Part shown: positions 1 to 5,284 of the stretch, piece after piece
Position numbering within the stretch: the stretch's first letter is position 1
Layout of the letters: every line of letters begins with the position of its first letter
From: Candidatus Aerophobota bacterium
Lineage (GTDB): Bacteria > Aerophobota > Aerophobia > Aerophobales > B3-G15
Assembly (NCBI GenBank): GCA_011372105.1
Contig: DRTT01000163.1
Coordinates: 1 to 6,612, forward strand
Length of the DNA: 6,612 nt
Direction: 5' to 3'
Position numbers and translations under genes: made by a program
The notes under the pieces: generated by a model
The model's input: only the letters and a program-made list of their open reading frames with translations
Database searches by the model: none
Told to the model about the DNA's origin: nothing

Positions 1-416
1 CTGTCAAATGGTTTTCTATATCTTAAGGCATCAAATAAATACTCTGAGAAAACACTGATAACCTCGTGAATTACTGTGTGTCTGTCCTCACCCTGAGAAA
101 CCTTTCGAGAGATGTATCGGGTAAGCTGTCTTGGGTTTCCCTCAGCAATCTGATTTTCTATTGCAAGATGCAGGTAGACATGCAGATAGGGATTTTCACC
201 ATCTTTTCCTTCGACTTTCAAACTTGCACTTTCCCATATCTTGTGATACTCCTTGTGTTCAAGTAAAATTTTGGCAAGTTTTTCGTCTTCCTTTGAAAGG
301 TCCTTTTTCTCCTTTACTTTTCTCCACACCTCCTGAATTCTCCTTTTTTGCGATCTTCCCATAATTTCGTCCCAGGCTCTTGCCAGCCTTGCTTCTATAT
401 CCTTTTTTTCGCTCAT
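1..416 (-). CDS. DUF1841 family protein, partial (C-terminus cut by window edge)
   Basis: The reverse strand reads open from an ATG at 416 to the left edge, giving 138 codons without a stop. The start is supported by an AGGAG 6 nt upstream (423-427). The protein begins MSEKKDIEARLARAWDEIM. It carries the features I associate with DUF1841: a helical N-terminus, LLEHKEYHKIWE (51-62), the signature NPYLHVYLHLAIENQI (75-90) and the terminal segment DRHTVIHEVISVFSEYL (111-127). Known members are roughly 140 residues long, so only a few residues are probably missing. Function is unknown for the family; no catalytic motif, signal peptide or membrane segment is visible, so it is probably cytoplasmic. 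It follows the TGS GTPase by 36 nt on the same strand and is probably co-transcribed with it. The family call is from recalled motifs; the partner relationship is inference. Confidence 0.8.
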   Translation of the reverse strand, partial: MSEKKDIEARLARAWDEIMGRSQKRRIQEVWRKVKEKKDLSKEDEKLAKILLEHKEYHKIWESASLKVEGKDGENPYLHVYLHLAIENQIAEGNPRQLTRYISRKVSQGEDRHTVIHEVISVFSEYLFDALRYRKPFD

Positions 417-452
417 TAAAATCTCCTAAACTTTATTGAATTATTAGTGAAC

Positions 453-1448
453 CTAAATGTGAAATTCAAGCACATCTCCCTCTTCCAAAGGATGCTCTCT
501 TTCCACCTTTTGCCCTTTAAATTCATTTTTCCCCCATATTCTTGCATATTTTAAATTCTTAGCAAAATCTTTGTGTATTGCTCGTGCTGCATCTATTACA
601 AGACTTCCTTTCTTAAGCACAACGGGGTCTTCCATATCAGGTTGTTTGCCGGGAGCTTTGGTATAAACTCTTATTATACCAAGGCACCTGTAAATTTCTC
701 TTTTAAAATTATCAAGTTTAAAAGCAGAAGTGGTGCAAAGAGGAATTACAGGAAACCTCTCTTTGTAGAATTCCTTTAAAATAGAGATTCTCTCCTCTGC
801 TCCGGGAAGATCATCTTTGTTGGCTACAAGAGCTATTTTACTGTAAAATAAACTTTTTTCCTGTTCCTTTTCCTCTGATGGTCTTTCCTCATCTACCCTT
901 ATCTTAAACTCTCTCAGTCTTTCAAGCACCATTTCTACCTGCTCCAGAATATCATCCCCTCCGGCATCAAGAATAACTGCAACAAGATCTCCTCTTCTTA
1001 TTACCTCTCCCATCCAGGGGAAATTGACCTCCGGACAAATGGGAGGAGTGTCAACAAGTTGAATTTTTATGTTTTCATAGGGCATCATTCCCACTTTTGG
1101 CTCATGAGTTGTAAAAGGGTAAGGAGCAATTTCAGGCGAGGCTTTGGTTAAAGCTGCAAGGATGCTTGATTTTCCAGTATTAGGTGGTCCTGCAAGAATA
1201 ACCTGGGCCGCTCCTTCTTTCTTTATGAGATAAGGCTGGTATTTCCTTGCGGGACCTTTCTTTTTTTCTACGGACTTTTTTAATTTGGAAATTTTTGCTC
1301 TAAGATCTGCTTGCAGCTTGTCCGTCCCTTTGTGTTTGGGCATAATTGCCAGCATTTCCTGAAGGATGGATATTTTCTCTTCAATGGACTTTGCCTCTCT
1401 GTATCTTCTTTCTGCCTCATAATATTGAGGAGGAAGATTTGCTGGCAT
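453..1448 (-). CDS. DRG-like TGS domain-containing GTPase (Obg/DRG superfamily)
   Basis: A 331-residue cytoplasmic GTP-binding protein. The N-terminus (1-70) is charged and helical, probably coiled coil, and replaces the glycine-rich Obg fold. The G domain shows G1 GPPNTGKS (87-94), the G2 threonines T113/T114, G3 DTPP (133-136, where most relatives have DTPG), G4 NKDD (210-213) and G5 TSA (240-242). A short charged insertion lies near 184-200. The C-terminal TGS domain (about 258-331) contains RVYTKAPGKQPD, KKGSLVIDAARAIHKDF and LKYARIWG, which closely resemble the TGS domain of DRG proteins. DRG and Obg relatives act with ribosomes and RNA; a ribosome-linked role here is inferred. Start ATG has CAGGAAG (1453-1459) 4 nt upstream and a sigma-70-type promoter just before that. 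DUF1841 follows. The G3 proline in place of glycine may affect switch-II behaviour, but I believe relatives share it. Confidence 0.88.
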   Translation of the reverse strand: MPANLPPQYYEAERRYREAKSIEEKISILQEMLAIMPKHKGTDKLQADLRAKISKLKKSVEKKKGPARKYQPYLIKKEGAAQVILAGPPNTGKSSILAALTKASPEIAPYPFTTHEPKVGMMPYENIKIQLVDTPPICPEVNFPWMGEVIRRGDLVAVILDAGGDDILEQVEMVLERLREFKIRVDEERPSEEKEQEKSLFYSKIALVANKDDLPGAEERISILKEFYKERFPVIPLCTTSAFKLDNFKREIYRCLGIIRVYTKAPGKQPDMEDPVVLKKGSLVIDAARAIHKDFAKNLKYARIWGKNEFKGQKVEREHPLEEGDVLEFHI

Positions 1449-1476
1449 AAAACTTCCTGATAAAAGTTTTGAGTAA

Positions 1477-1504
1477 ATTCTAATACCAGATATAAGATAG
1501 TCAA
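1477..1504 (-). promoter_or_regulatory. Sigma-70-type promoter of the GTPase-DUF1841 unit
   Basis: On the minus strand TTGACT (1499-1504) and TAGAAT (1477-1482) are separated by 16 bp. Both hexamers match 5 of 6 consensus bases. A start near 1470 would give a leader of about 22 nt that includes the CAGGAAG ribosome-binding site of the GTPase. The call rests on motif reading only. Confidence 0.65.
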
Positions 1505-1516
1505 GCAGTAAGCTAA

Positions 1517-1578
1517 GTTTGCGAGGGGATAGTGGGAGGTGTAGATGTGTATATGCGTGGATGAGGGAAGGTTCTGAG
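1517..1578 (-). terminator. C-rich, G-poor stretch, candidate Rho-dependent termination region
   Basis: This lies in the 137-bp gap between the DUF72 stop and the GTPase start. Read on the minus strand, as RNA from the sigma-pyrK-DUF72 unit would be, its 62 nt contain 29 C and only 3 G. C-over-G bubbles of this kind are typical of Rho utilisation sites. No hairpin plus U-tract terminator was found after DUF72, so something else must end that transcript before the next promoter at 1504. The assignment to Rho is inference. Confidence 0.4.
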
Positions 1579-1585
1579 TTTTATC

Positions 1586-2317
1586 TTAGCAGAAGCTCAA
1601 AAGGTTTTTAAAAAGGACAGCATCCTGGAACATATGGGTGTTGTTAAACATCACATAGGAGGGCAAAGGAGAAAGATTTAAAATTTTGTCTTTTAAAAAC
1701 AAAAGGTCCTTTTCTGTATACCTGTAGCTATAACCGTCTTTTCCATGAAGACGAAAATAGAAAATTTTCTTCTGAGTCAGACACTCGTTTTTAAAAGGAT
1801 CAACACAATGGACAAGATCAAGTTCTTCACAGAGAGAAAGTATTTTATCTTTTTCCCATCTTCCCCTTGGCTCCCAGACCAGTATGAAATTTTCCCTTTT
1901 TATCTTTTTAAAAAACTCCCTCATATTCTTTTCATTTACCCTAAGGGGTCTAAAACTTGCCGGAGACTGAAAAACAATAATCTTTGCCTCAAGAACTCTG
2001 GCAATCTCTTTCATTCTTTCCCAGGCAGAAAAAACCTCATCTGTTGGTCTGAAAAATCCATAAGCATCCCCTTTCCCTAATGGAAGGGGCTCTCTAATTT
2101 TTCTGTAGGTGGGGCTTGAAGGAGGATGAGTTATAAGTTGCCAGGCTTTAATGGCAAATTCAAACCCTGATGGTGCTTCCCTGCGCCATTTGTGAAGAGT
2201 TTTAAAAGAAGGAGGTTGATAAAAGGTCTGCTGAATCTCCACCACATTGAATTCACTGTAGTATTTTTTTCTTCCCACAGGAAAACCGCAGCATCCAACC
2301 TTAACCTTATCTATCAT
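1586..2317 (-). CDS. DUF72 (YecE-like) TIM-barrel protein
   Basis: A 243-residue DUF72 family protein. Recognisable features are the N-terminal strand VKVGCCGFP (5-13), the family signature VVEIQQTFYQPP (25-36), FEFAIKAWQLITHP in the next strand-helix unit, and a C-terminal FNNTHMFQDA (224-233) matching the family's F-N-N segment. Family structures are TIM-barrel-like; the activity is not established, though nuclease or metal-dependent roles have been guessed. Length is normal. No signal peptide or membrane segment is seen, so it is cytoplasmic. The ATG follows the pyrK stop by 2 nt; only a weak GGGA precedes it, so translation is probably coupled to pyrK. The CCGFP variant (instead of the common GxxGW) resembles the form I recall from archaeal and thermophilic members. 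Confidence 0.88.
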   Translation of the reverse strand: MIDKVKVGCCGFPVGRKKYYSEFNVVEIQQTFYQPPSFKTLHKWRREAPSGFEFAIKAWQLITHPPSSPTYRKIREPLPLGKGDAYGFFRPTDEVFSAWERMKEIARVLEAKIIVFQSPASFRPLRVNEKNMREFFKKIKRENFILVWEPRGRWEKDKILSLCEELDLVHCVDPFKNECLTQKKIFYFRLHGKDGYSYRYTEKDLLFLKDKILNLSPLPSYVMFNNTHMFQDAVLFKNLLSFC

Positions 2318-2319
2318 CT

Positions 2320-3099
2320 TTATTCCCAGGAAAGCTCTTTTATATCAAATGCAGGTCCTTCCTGGCAAACTCTCATATAACCTTCTTTTCCCTTCACCAC
2401 ACAACCCCTGCAGGCTCCCACACCACATCCTATAATCTCCTCCATTAAAACCTCACAACAAATTTTATATTTAAAACATAACCTGGCAAAAACCCTGAGC
2501 ATATCAGTTGGACCGCAGGCGTAAACCTTAACCTCTGAAAGCGAGGAAAGACTTTTAATGTGGCTTTCAACAAGCTCTGAAACAACCCCTTTATAACCAT
2601 AGCTTCCATCCTCTGTTGCTATATGTAAGGTCAAATTCTCACCAGAAAAATCCTCCTCTAAGATAACATCTTCCTTTTTTTTAAAACCAAGAAAGACATC
2701 TACAAGGGCGTTTTTGTTTTTTTCCAGAATTCGGCGGGAAAGAAAAACAAGGGGAGAAACTCCCACTCCTCCTCCGGCAAGAAGATATCTTTTCTTTAAA
2801 GGGGAAACAGAAAAACCTCTTCCGCAGGGTCCTATAATATCAAGCTTTTTACCTTCTTTAAACTCCGATAAAAGCCTTGTCCCCTTACCTACCACCTTAT
2901 AAACTATATCAATCCACCCACAACCTGCATTGCTTATACTAAACGGCCTTCTAAGCAGCGGAGGGAAACTCTCTCCAATTCTTATGTGAACAAACTGTCC
3001 AGGCTCTATTTTGTCTGAAAAAGGGAATTCGAGTCTTAATTTGAAAAAGTCATCCTTTATGTTTTTGTTAGATAAAATCTTTACCTTTATCTTTTTCAA
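2320..3099 (-). CDS. pyrK: Dihydroorotate dehydrogenase B, electron-transfer subunit
   Basis: A 259-residue iron-sulfur flavoprotein of the ferredoxin-NAD(P) reductase superfamily. Known PyrK passes electrons between NAD and the FMN of PyrD in the orotate step of pyrimidine synthesis. Visible: FAD-binding RRPFSI (50-55), the nucleotide-binding loop AGGGVGVSPL (108-117), YACGP (193-197) and a C-terminal [2Fe-2S] ligand set Cys225, Cys230, Cys233 and Cys245 (C-x4-C-x2-C-x11-C) followed by EGPAF. This C-terminus separates it from NfnA and sulfhydrogenase gamma subunits. The start is TTG at 3099: an in-frame TAA lies two codons upstream and no ATG occurs early in the reading frame. No good Shine-Dalgarno precedes it; the sigma stop is 19 nt upstream. 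No pyrD is adjacent, which is unusual because pyrK commonly neighbours pyrD. Confidence 0.9.
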   Translation of the reverse strand: MKKIKVKILSNKNIKDDFFKLRLEFPFSDKIEPGQFVHIRIGESFPPLLRRPFSISNAGCGWIDIVYKVVGKGTRLLSEFKEGKKLDIIGPCGRGFSVSPLKKRYLLAGGGVGVSPLVFLSRRILEKNKNALVDVFLGFKKKEDVILEEDFSGENLTLHIATEDGSYGYKGVVSELVESHIKSLSSLSEVKVYACGPTDMLRVFARLCFKYKICCEVLMEEIIGCGVGACRGCVVKGKEGYMRVCQEGPAFDIKELSWE

Positions 3100-3118
3100 T
3101 TTTTGTTATGATAAATTT

Positions 3119-4258
3119 TCAAACCTGAGAGCGTAAACTGTCAAGAAGCTCAAGATATCCCTGTAACTTCTTTTTTTCTGCAAACACTTTTAATTTTTGA
3201 AGAGCTTTTTCCTGAATCTGCCTTATCCTCTCCCTGCTCACACCATATTTTTTACCAAGTTCCCTCAGAGAACAGGTTTTCTCATCCTCAAGACCAAATC
3301 TCAATTTTAAAATGTCAAGCTCTCTCTCGTCCTTAATTGCCTCCTCAAGGAGTTTCCTCACCTCTTTTTTCAACATCTTTAAGGTCACATCATAAACAGG
3401 GGAAAGAGCAGTTGAATCAGCAACAAAACTAATTACAGAGGTCTCTTTTCCCTCCTCTCCTACAGGAGTATCAAAGGAGACAGAATCCTGATTTAATCTC
3501 AAAACTTCCTTTGTTTTTTCTGCAGGAAGCTCTATGCTCTCGGCAATCTCTTCTGGAGTGGGTTCTCTCTGGAATTCCTGCTCTAATTTATTTGATGTAT
3601 AATTTAACTTTTTTAAAAGATGAGCAATATGCACAGGAAGTCTGATAGTCCTTCCCTGGTCTGTTATCGCACGATTTAAGGACTGTTTTATCCACCAGCT
3701 TGCATAGGTGCTGAATCTGTTTCCTATATCAGGATCAAACTTATCCACGGCGTGGGAAAGGCCGATGTTTCCTTCCTGTATAAGGTCTGGAAGGGATACT
3801 CCCTTGTGAGCATAGTTTTTGGCAAAGCTTACCACAAGCCTTAAGTTTGCCTCCATCATTTCTCTTTTGTACTGTTCATATATATCCTTGATTCTCAACA
3901 TTAAATTAATCCTGTCCTCAACTTCTCTGCCATAGATTCCCGCAAGTCTGATGATCTCTTCTCTGTTTAAGGCTATGAAGTTTACAAGATTTCTCACCTT
4001 ATCCATATTGTCCCTGATTTTCGACAAACTCTCCGGGGTATATCCTCTTTTTTTAAAGAAGTCAAAAAGAACAGGAACCTTTTTCACCAGAGATACCACT
4101 CTACCCAGAACCTCTATTAATTGAGTCCTTCTATATTTTATCTTACGGGAAAGCTCCCTTTCCTCTTCCTGTGAAAGCAGAGGAGACTTTCCAATTTCCT
4201 GGAAATAGTCTCCAAGAGAAAAATCAAAACCATCTTCCTCCATTTTTATATTATTCAC
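3119..4258 (-). CDS. Sigma-70 family RNA polymerase sigma factor (group 1/2, lacking region 1.1)
   Basis: A 379-residue promoter-specificity subunit of RNA polymerase. Region 1.2 is at about 14-45 (GDYFQEIGKSPLLSQEEE). A short non-conserved segment covers about 46-130. Region 2 covers about 133-205, with DLIQEGNIGL (158-167) and the -10 recognition helix YASWWIKQSLNRAI (185-198). Region 3 covers about 212-290, including FDTPVGEE (262-269). Region 4 covers about 300-365, with the helix-turn-helix LRELGKKYGVSRERIRQIQ (331-349). The melting-loop tryptophans W188/W189 and the -12 contact glutamine Q192 are kept, but the residue matching E. coli RpoD T440 is N195. No acidic region 1.1 is present and no dnaG is adjacent, so an alternative RpoS-like or group 2 factor is more likely than the primary one. 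Start GTG at 4258 has GGAGG 6 nt upstream; ATG at 4243 is 21 nt from it and less likely. First gene of a unit with pyrK and DUF72. Confidence 0.9.
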   Translation of the reverse strand: MNNIKMEEDGFDFSLGDYFQEIGKSPLLSQEEERELSRKIKYRRTQLIEVLGRVVSLVKKVPVLFDFFKKRGYTPESLSKIRDNMDKVRNLVNFIALNREEIIRLAGIYGREVEDRINLMLRIKDIYEQYKREMMEANLRLVVSFAKNYAHKGVSLPDLIQEGNIGLSHAVDKFDPDIGNRFSTYASWWIKQSLNRAITDQGRTIRLPVHIAHLLKKLNYTSNKLEQEFQREPTPEEIAESIELPAEKTKEVLRLNQDSVSFDTPVGEEGKETSVISFVADSTALSPVYDVTLKMLKKEVRKLLEEAIKDERELDILKLRFGLEDEKTCSLRELGKKYGVSRERIRQIQEKALQKLKVFAEKKKLQGYLELLDSLRSQV

Positions 4259-4269
4259 CCTCTCCCTCC
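4259..4269 (-). promoter_or_regulatory. Ribosome-binding site that sets the GTG start of the sigma factor
   Basis: The minus strand reads GGAGGGAGAGG directly before GTG at 4258. The GGAGG core (4265-4269) lies 6 nt from the GTG, ideal spacing, whereas the first ATG (4243) would be 21 nt away. Confidence 0.75.
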
Positions 4270-4418
4270 ATATTAAATTAATACTTATATATTTAAAAAA
4301 ATTTTACAAAAAATTATCTTGCCTCTTCCCTCACTACTCCTTCCTATACCGCTAACAAAAAGCTTTTGAAGGGAGGTTATCAAACTAATCCCGGAAGGGC
4401 TCTTTTCCCTAAACCTAT
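4270..4418 (-). other. Long 5' leader of the sigma-factor mRNA
   Basis: If transcription starts about 7 nt after the -10 box, the mRNA has a leader of about 160 nt including the ribosome-binding site. It holds alternating pyrimidine- and purine-rich blocks. CTCCCT (4370-4375, minus) can pair with AGGGAG inside the sigma ribosome-binding site (4262-4267, minus), and CTCCCTTC can alternatively pair, with one bulge, to GAAGGAG near 4337-4343. A tiny open frame GTG-AGG-GAA-GAG-GCA-AGA-TAA (4314-4334) sits after GGAAGGAG. No known riboswitch was recognised. The proximal end is strongly AT-rich. Regulation by this leader is inference. Confidence 0.4.
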
Positions 4419-4424
4419 GCCTAT

Positions 4425-4452
4425 ATAATACTCAAGATTATCCTATTGTCAA
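4425..4452 (-). promoter_or_regulatory. Sigma-70-type promoter of the sigma-pyrK-DUF72 unit
   Basis: On the minus strand a perfect TTGACA (4447-4452) and TATTAT (4425-4430, 5 of 6) are separated by 16 bp. It is the best promoter match upstream of the sigma gene and predicts housekeeping-type transcription from about 4418. Confidence 0.75.
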
Positions 4453-4482
4453 CCCCCTTTTTTCCCCTTCAAATTAAACATT

Positions 4483-4518
4483 ACAACCAAAAAGCTCTTG
4501 ACGAATTTATAAGGTTGT
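4483..4518. repeat. Interrupted inverted repeat around the HU -35 box
   Basis: ACAACC (4483-4488) and GGTTGT (4513-4518) are perfect 6-bp inverted copies with centres 30 bp apart, close to three helical turns. They bracket the HU -35 element, and the right arm lies in the -35/-10 spacer. This could be an operator, but 6-bp arms can occur by chance. Confidence 0.25.
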
Positions 4519-4526
4519 GGTATATT
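4498..4526 (+). promoter_or_regulatory. Sigma-70-type promoter of the HU gene
   Basis: TTGACG (4498-4503, 5 of 6) and TATATT (4521-4526, 5 of 6) are separated by the ideal 17 bp. A start near 4533 gives a 60-nt AT-rich leader ending in a strong ribosome-binding site. It is divergent from the sigma promoter, with 45 bp between the two -35 boxes. Confidence 0.75.
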
Positions 4527-4577
4527 CAGCAATTAGGAGTTTAAAATTTAAATCACAGGTTAAAGGCTCATTTAAAA

Positions 4578-4587
4578 AAGGAGGTGA
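4578..4587 (+). promoter_or_regulatory. Perfect Shine-Dalgarno site of the HU gene
   Basis: AAGGAGGTGA matches the full anti-Shine-Dalgarno and ends 5 nt before ATG at 4593. It also contains an in-frame GTG at 4584 that could be mistaken for the start; it lies inside the binding site, so ATG is the start. Confidence 0.85.
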
Positions 4588-4592
4588 CAAAC

Positions 4593-4865
4593 ATGAACAA
4601 AGCTGAGTTAGTGGAAGAGGTAGCAAAGCAGGTGGGGCTGACAAAGAAGGATGTCAACAATGTGATTGATGCTATGACCTCCACCATTACCAATGCTCTT
4701 GCTAAAGGAGACAAGGTGACGCTGGTGGGATTCGGGACTTTCCTTGTGCAAAGGAGAAAGGCACGGCAGGGCGTAAACCCTCAGACAGGGGAAAAGATAA
4801 ACATCCCCTCAAAGGATGTCCCAAAATTCCGCCCTGGCAGTGCTTTAAAAGAAGCAGTAGGATAA
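4593..4865 (+). CDS. hup: HU family DNA-binding protein
   Basis: A 90-residue histone-like protein, exactly the usual HU length, that would bend and compact DNA as a dimer. MNKAELVEEVAKQ begins the dimerisation helices (1-38). GFGTF (46-50) starts the beta saddle. The DNA-binding arm runs about 53-75 with RRKARQGVNPQTGEK, including the intercalating Pro63, and FRPGSALKEAV closes the protein. The arm and length fit HU; I see nothing that calls for IHF. Start choice rests on a perfect Shine-Dalgarno 5 nt before the ATG. Codons and base composition look richer in GC than the neighbours, as expected for a highly expressed gene. It has its own promoter and a strong downstream hairpin, so it is probably monocistronic. 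Confidence 0.95.
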   Translation: MNKAELVEEVAKQVGLTKKDVNNVIDAMTSTITNALAKGDKVTLVGFGTFLVQRRKARQGVNPQTGEKINIPSKDVPKFRPGSALKEAVG

Positions 4866-4914
4866 AAAGAAAAGCAGACCAGAGAGTTCTTCTTTTCTCT
4901 CTGGTCTGCTTCTT
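4862..4914. terminator. Strong hairpin terminator, bidirectional but better on the minus strand
   Basis: AAGCAGACCAGAGAG (4872-4886) and CTCTCTGGTCTGCTT (4897-4911) form a perfect 15-bp stem with a 10-nt T-rich loop. On the plus strand, for HU, the following bases are CTTCCC, a poor U-tract. On the minus strand the stem is followed by TTTTCTTTTTAT (complement of 4862-4873), a good U-tract. It therefore can end HU transcripts but is shaped more like an intrinsic terminator for transcripts coming from the right. Confidence 0.85.
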
Positions 4915-4937
4915 CCCAATCTCCTTAAATAACTTCA

Positions 4938-5282
4938 ATGATTGAAAGTTACAGGTTCGGGCAAATCATAATTGATGGTAAAGTGTATACCTCTGATGTA
5001 ATAATTTATCCTGATGGGAAGGTTAATGATAAATGGTGGAGGAAAGAGGGCCATCTTTTACTCCCTGAGGATATTGAAGAGGTGGTCAAGTCAAAACCCG
5101 AGGTGCTTGTAGTTGGGACAGGATACTCCGGGTTAATGGAAGTTCCTTCATCAACAAAAGAATGGGTGGAGGCAAAAAATATAAAACTTTTGGTTCGCCC
5201 CACACAAAAAGCCTGCAATTTTTACAATGAGCTGAAAAAATCCGGCAAGAAAGCAGGTGCCTGTTTACATCTTACCTGCTGA
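4938..5282 (+). CDS. Mth938-like domain protein (DUF498 / NDUFAF3-type fold)
   Basis: A 114-residue small cytoplasmic protein of the Mth938-like family, which includes human AAMDC and the complex I assembly factor NDUFAF3. Bacterial members have no firm function. Landmarks are an N-terminal SYRFGQIIIDGKVYTSD (4-20), DKWWRKEGHLL (31-41), the glycine-rich loop VLVVGTGYSGLMEVP (56-70), and the typical C-terminal LHLTC. The ATG at 4938 matches where relatives begin, yet the preceding 25 nt are pyrimidine-rich with no Shine-Dalgarno. It lies 27 nt after the HU terminator stem. A weak -10-like TTAAAT (4925-4930) would place transcription start close to the ATG, so a leaderless mRNA or read-through from HU are both possible. 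It is convergent with the next gene with 2 bp between stop codons. Confidence 0.85.
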   Translation: MIESYRFGQIIIDGKVYTSDVIIYPDGKVNDKWWRKEGHLLLPEDIEEVVKSKPEVLVVGTGYSGLMEVPSSTKEWVEAKNIKLLVRPTQKACNFYNELKKSGKKAGACLHLTC

Positions 5283-5284
5283 GC

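Noticed and set aside
66..364. Two overlapping plus-strand open frames (66-266 and 131-364)
   Set aside because: They are antisense to the DUF1841 gene, have no ribosome-binding site and show no recognisable domain.
1280..1504. Minus-strand 74-codon frame overlapping the GTPase start
   Set aside because: It is out of frame with the GTPase over conserved sequence and its start lies within the GTPase promoter.
2714..2902. Plus-strand 62-codon frame inside pyrK
   Set aside because: Antisense shadow of the conserved nucleotide-binding region of PyrK.
2320..3099. NfnA or sulfhydrogenase gamma subunit instead of PyrK
   Set aside because: The cysteine spacing and the C-terminal VCQEGPAF segment fit PyrK, and no nfnB or hydrogenase genes adjoin.
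4584..4592. GTG start three codons upstream for HU
   Set aside because: The GTG is part of the Shine-Dalgarno sequence itself; ATG 4593 gives the standard 90-residue protein.
4702..4938. Minus-strand 78-codon frame across HU and its terminator
   Set aside because: It is antisense to HU and reads through the terminator hairpin with low-complexity leucine runs; no domain is visible.
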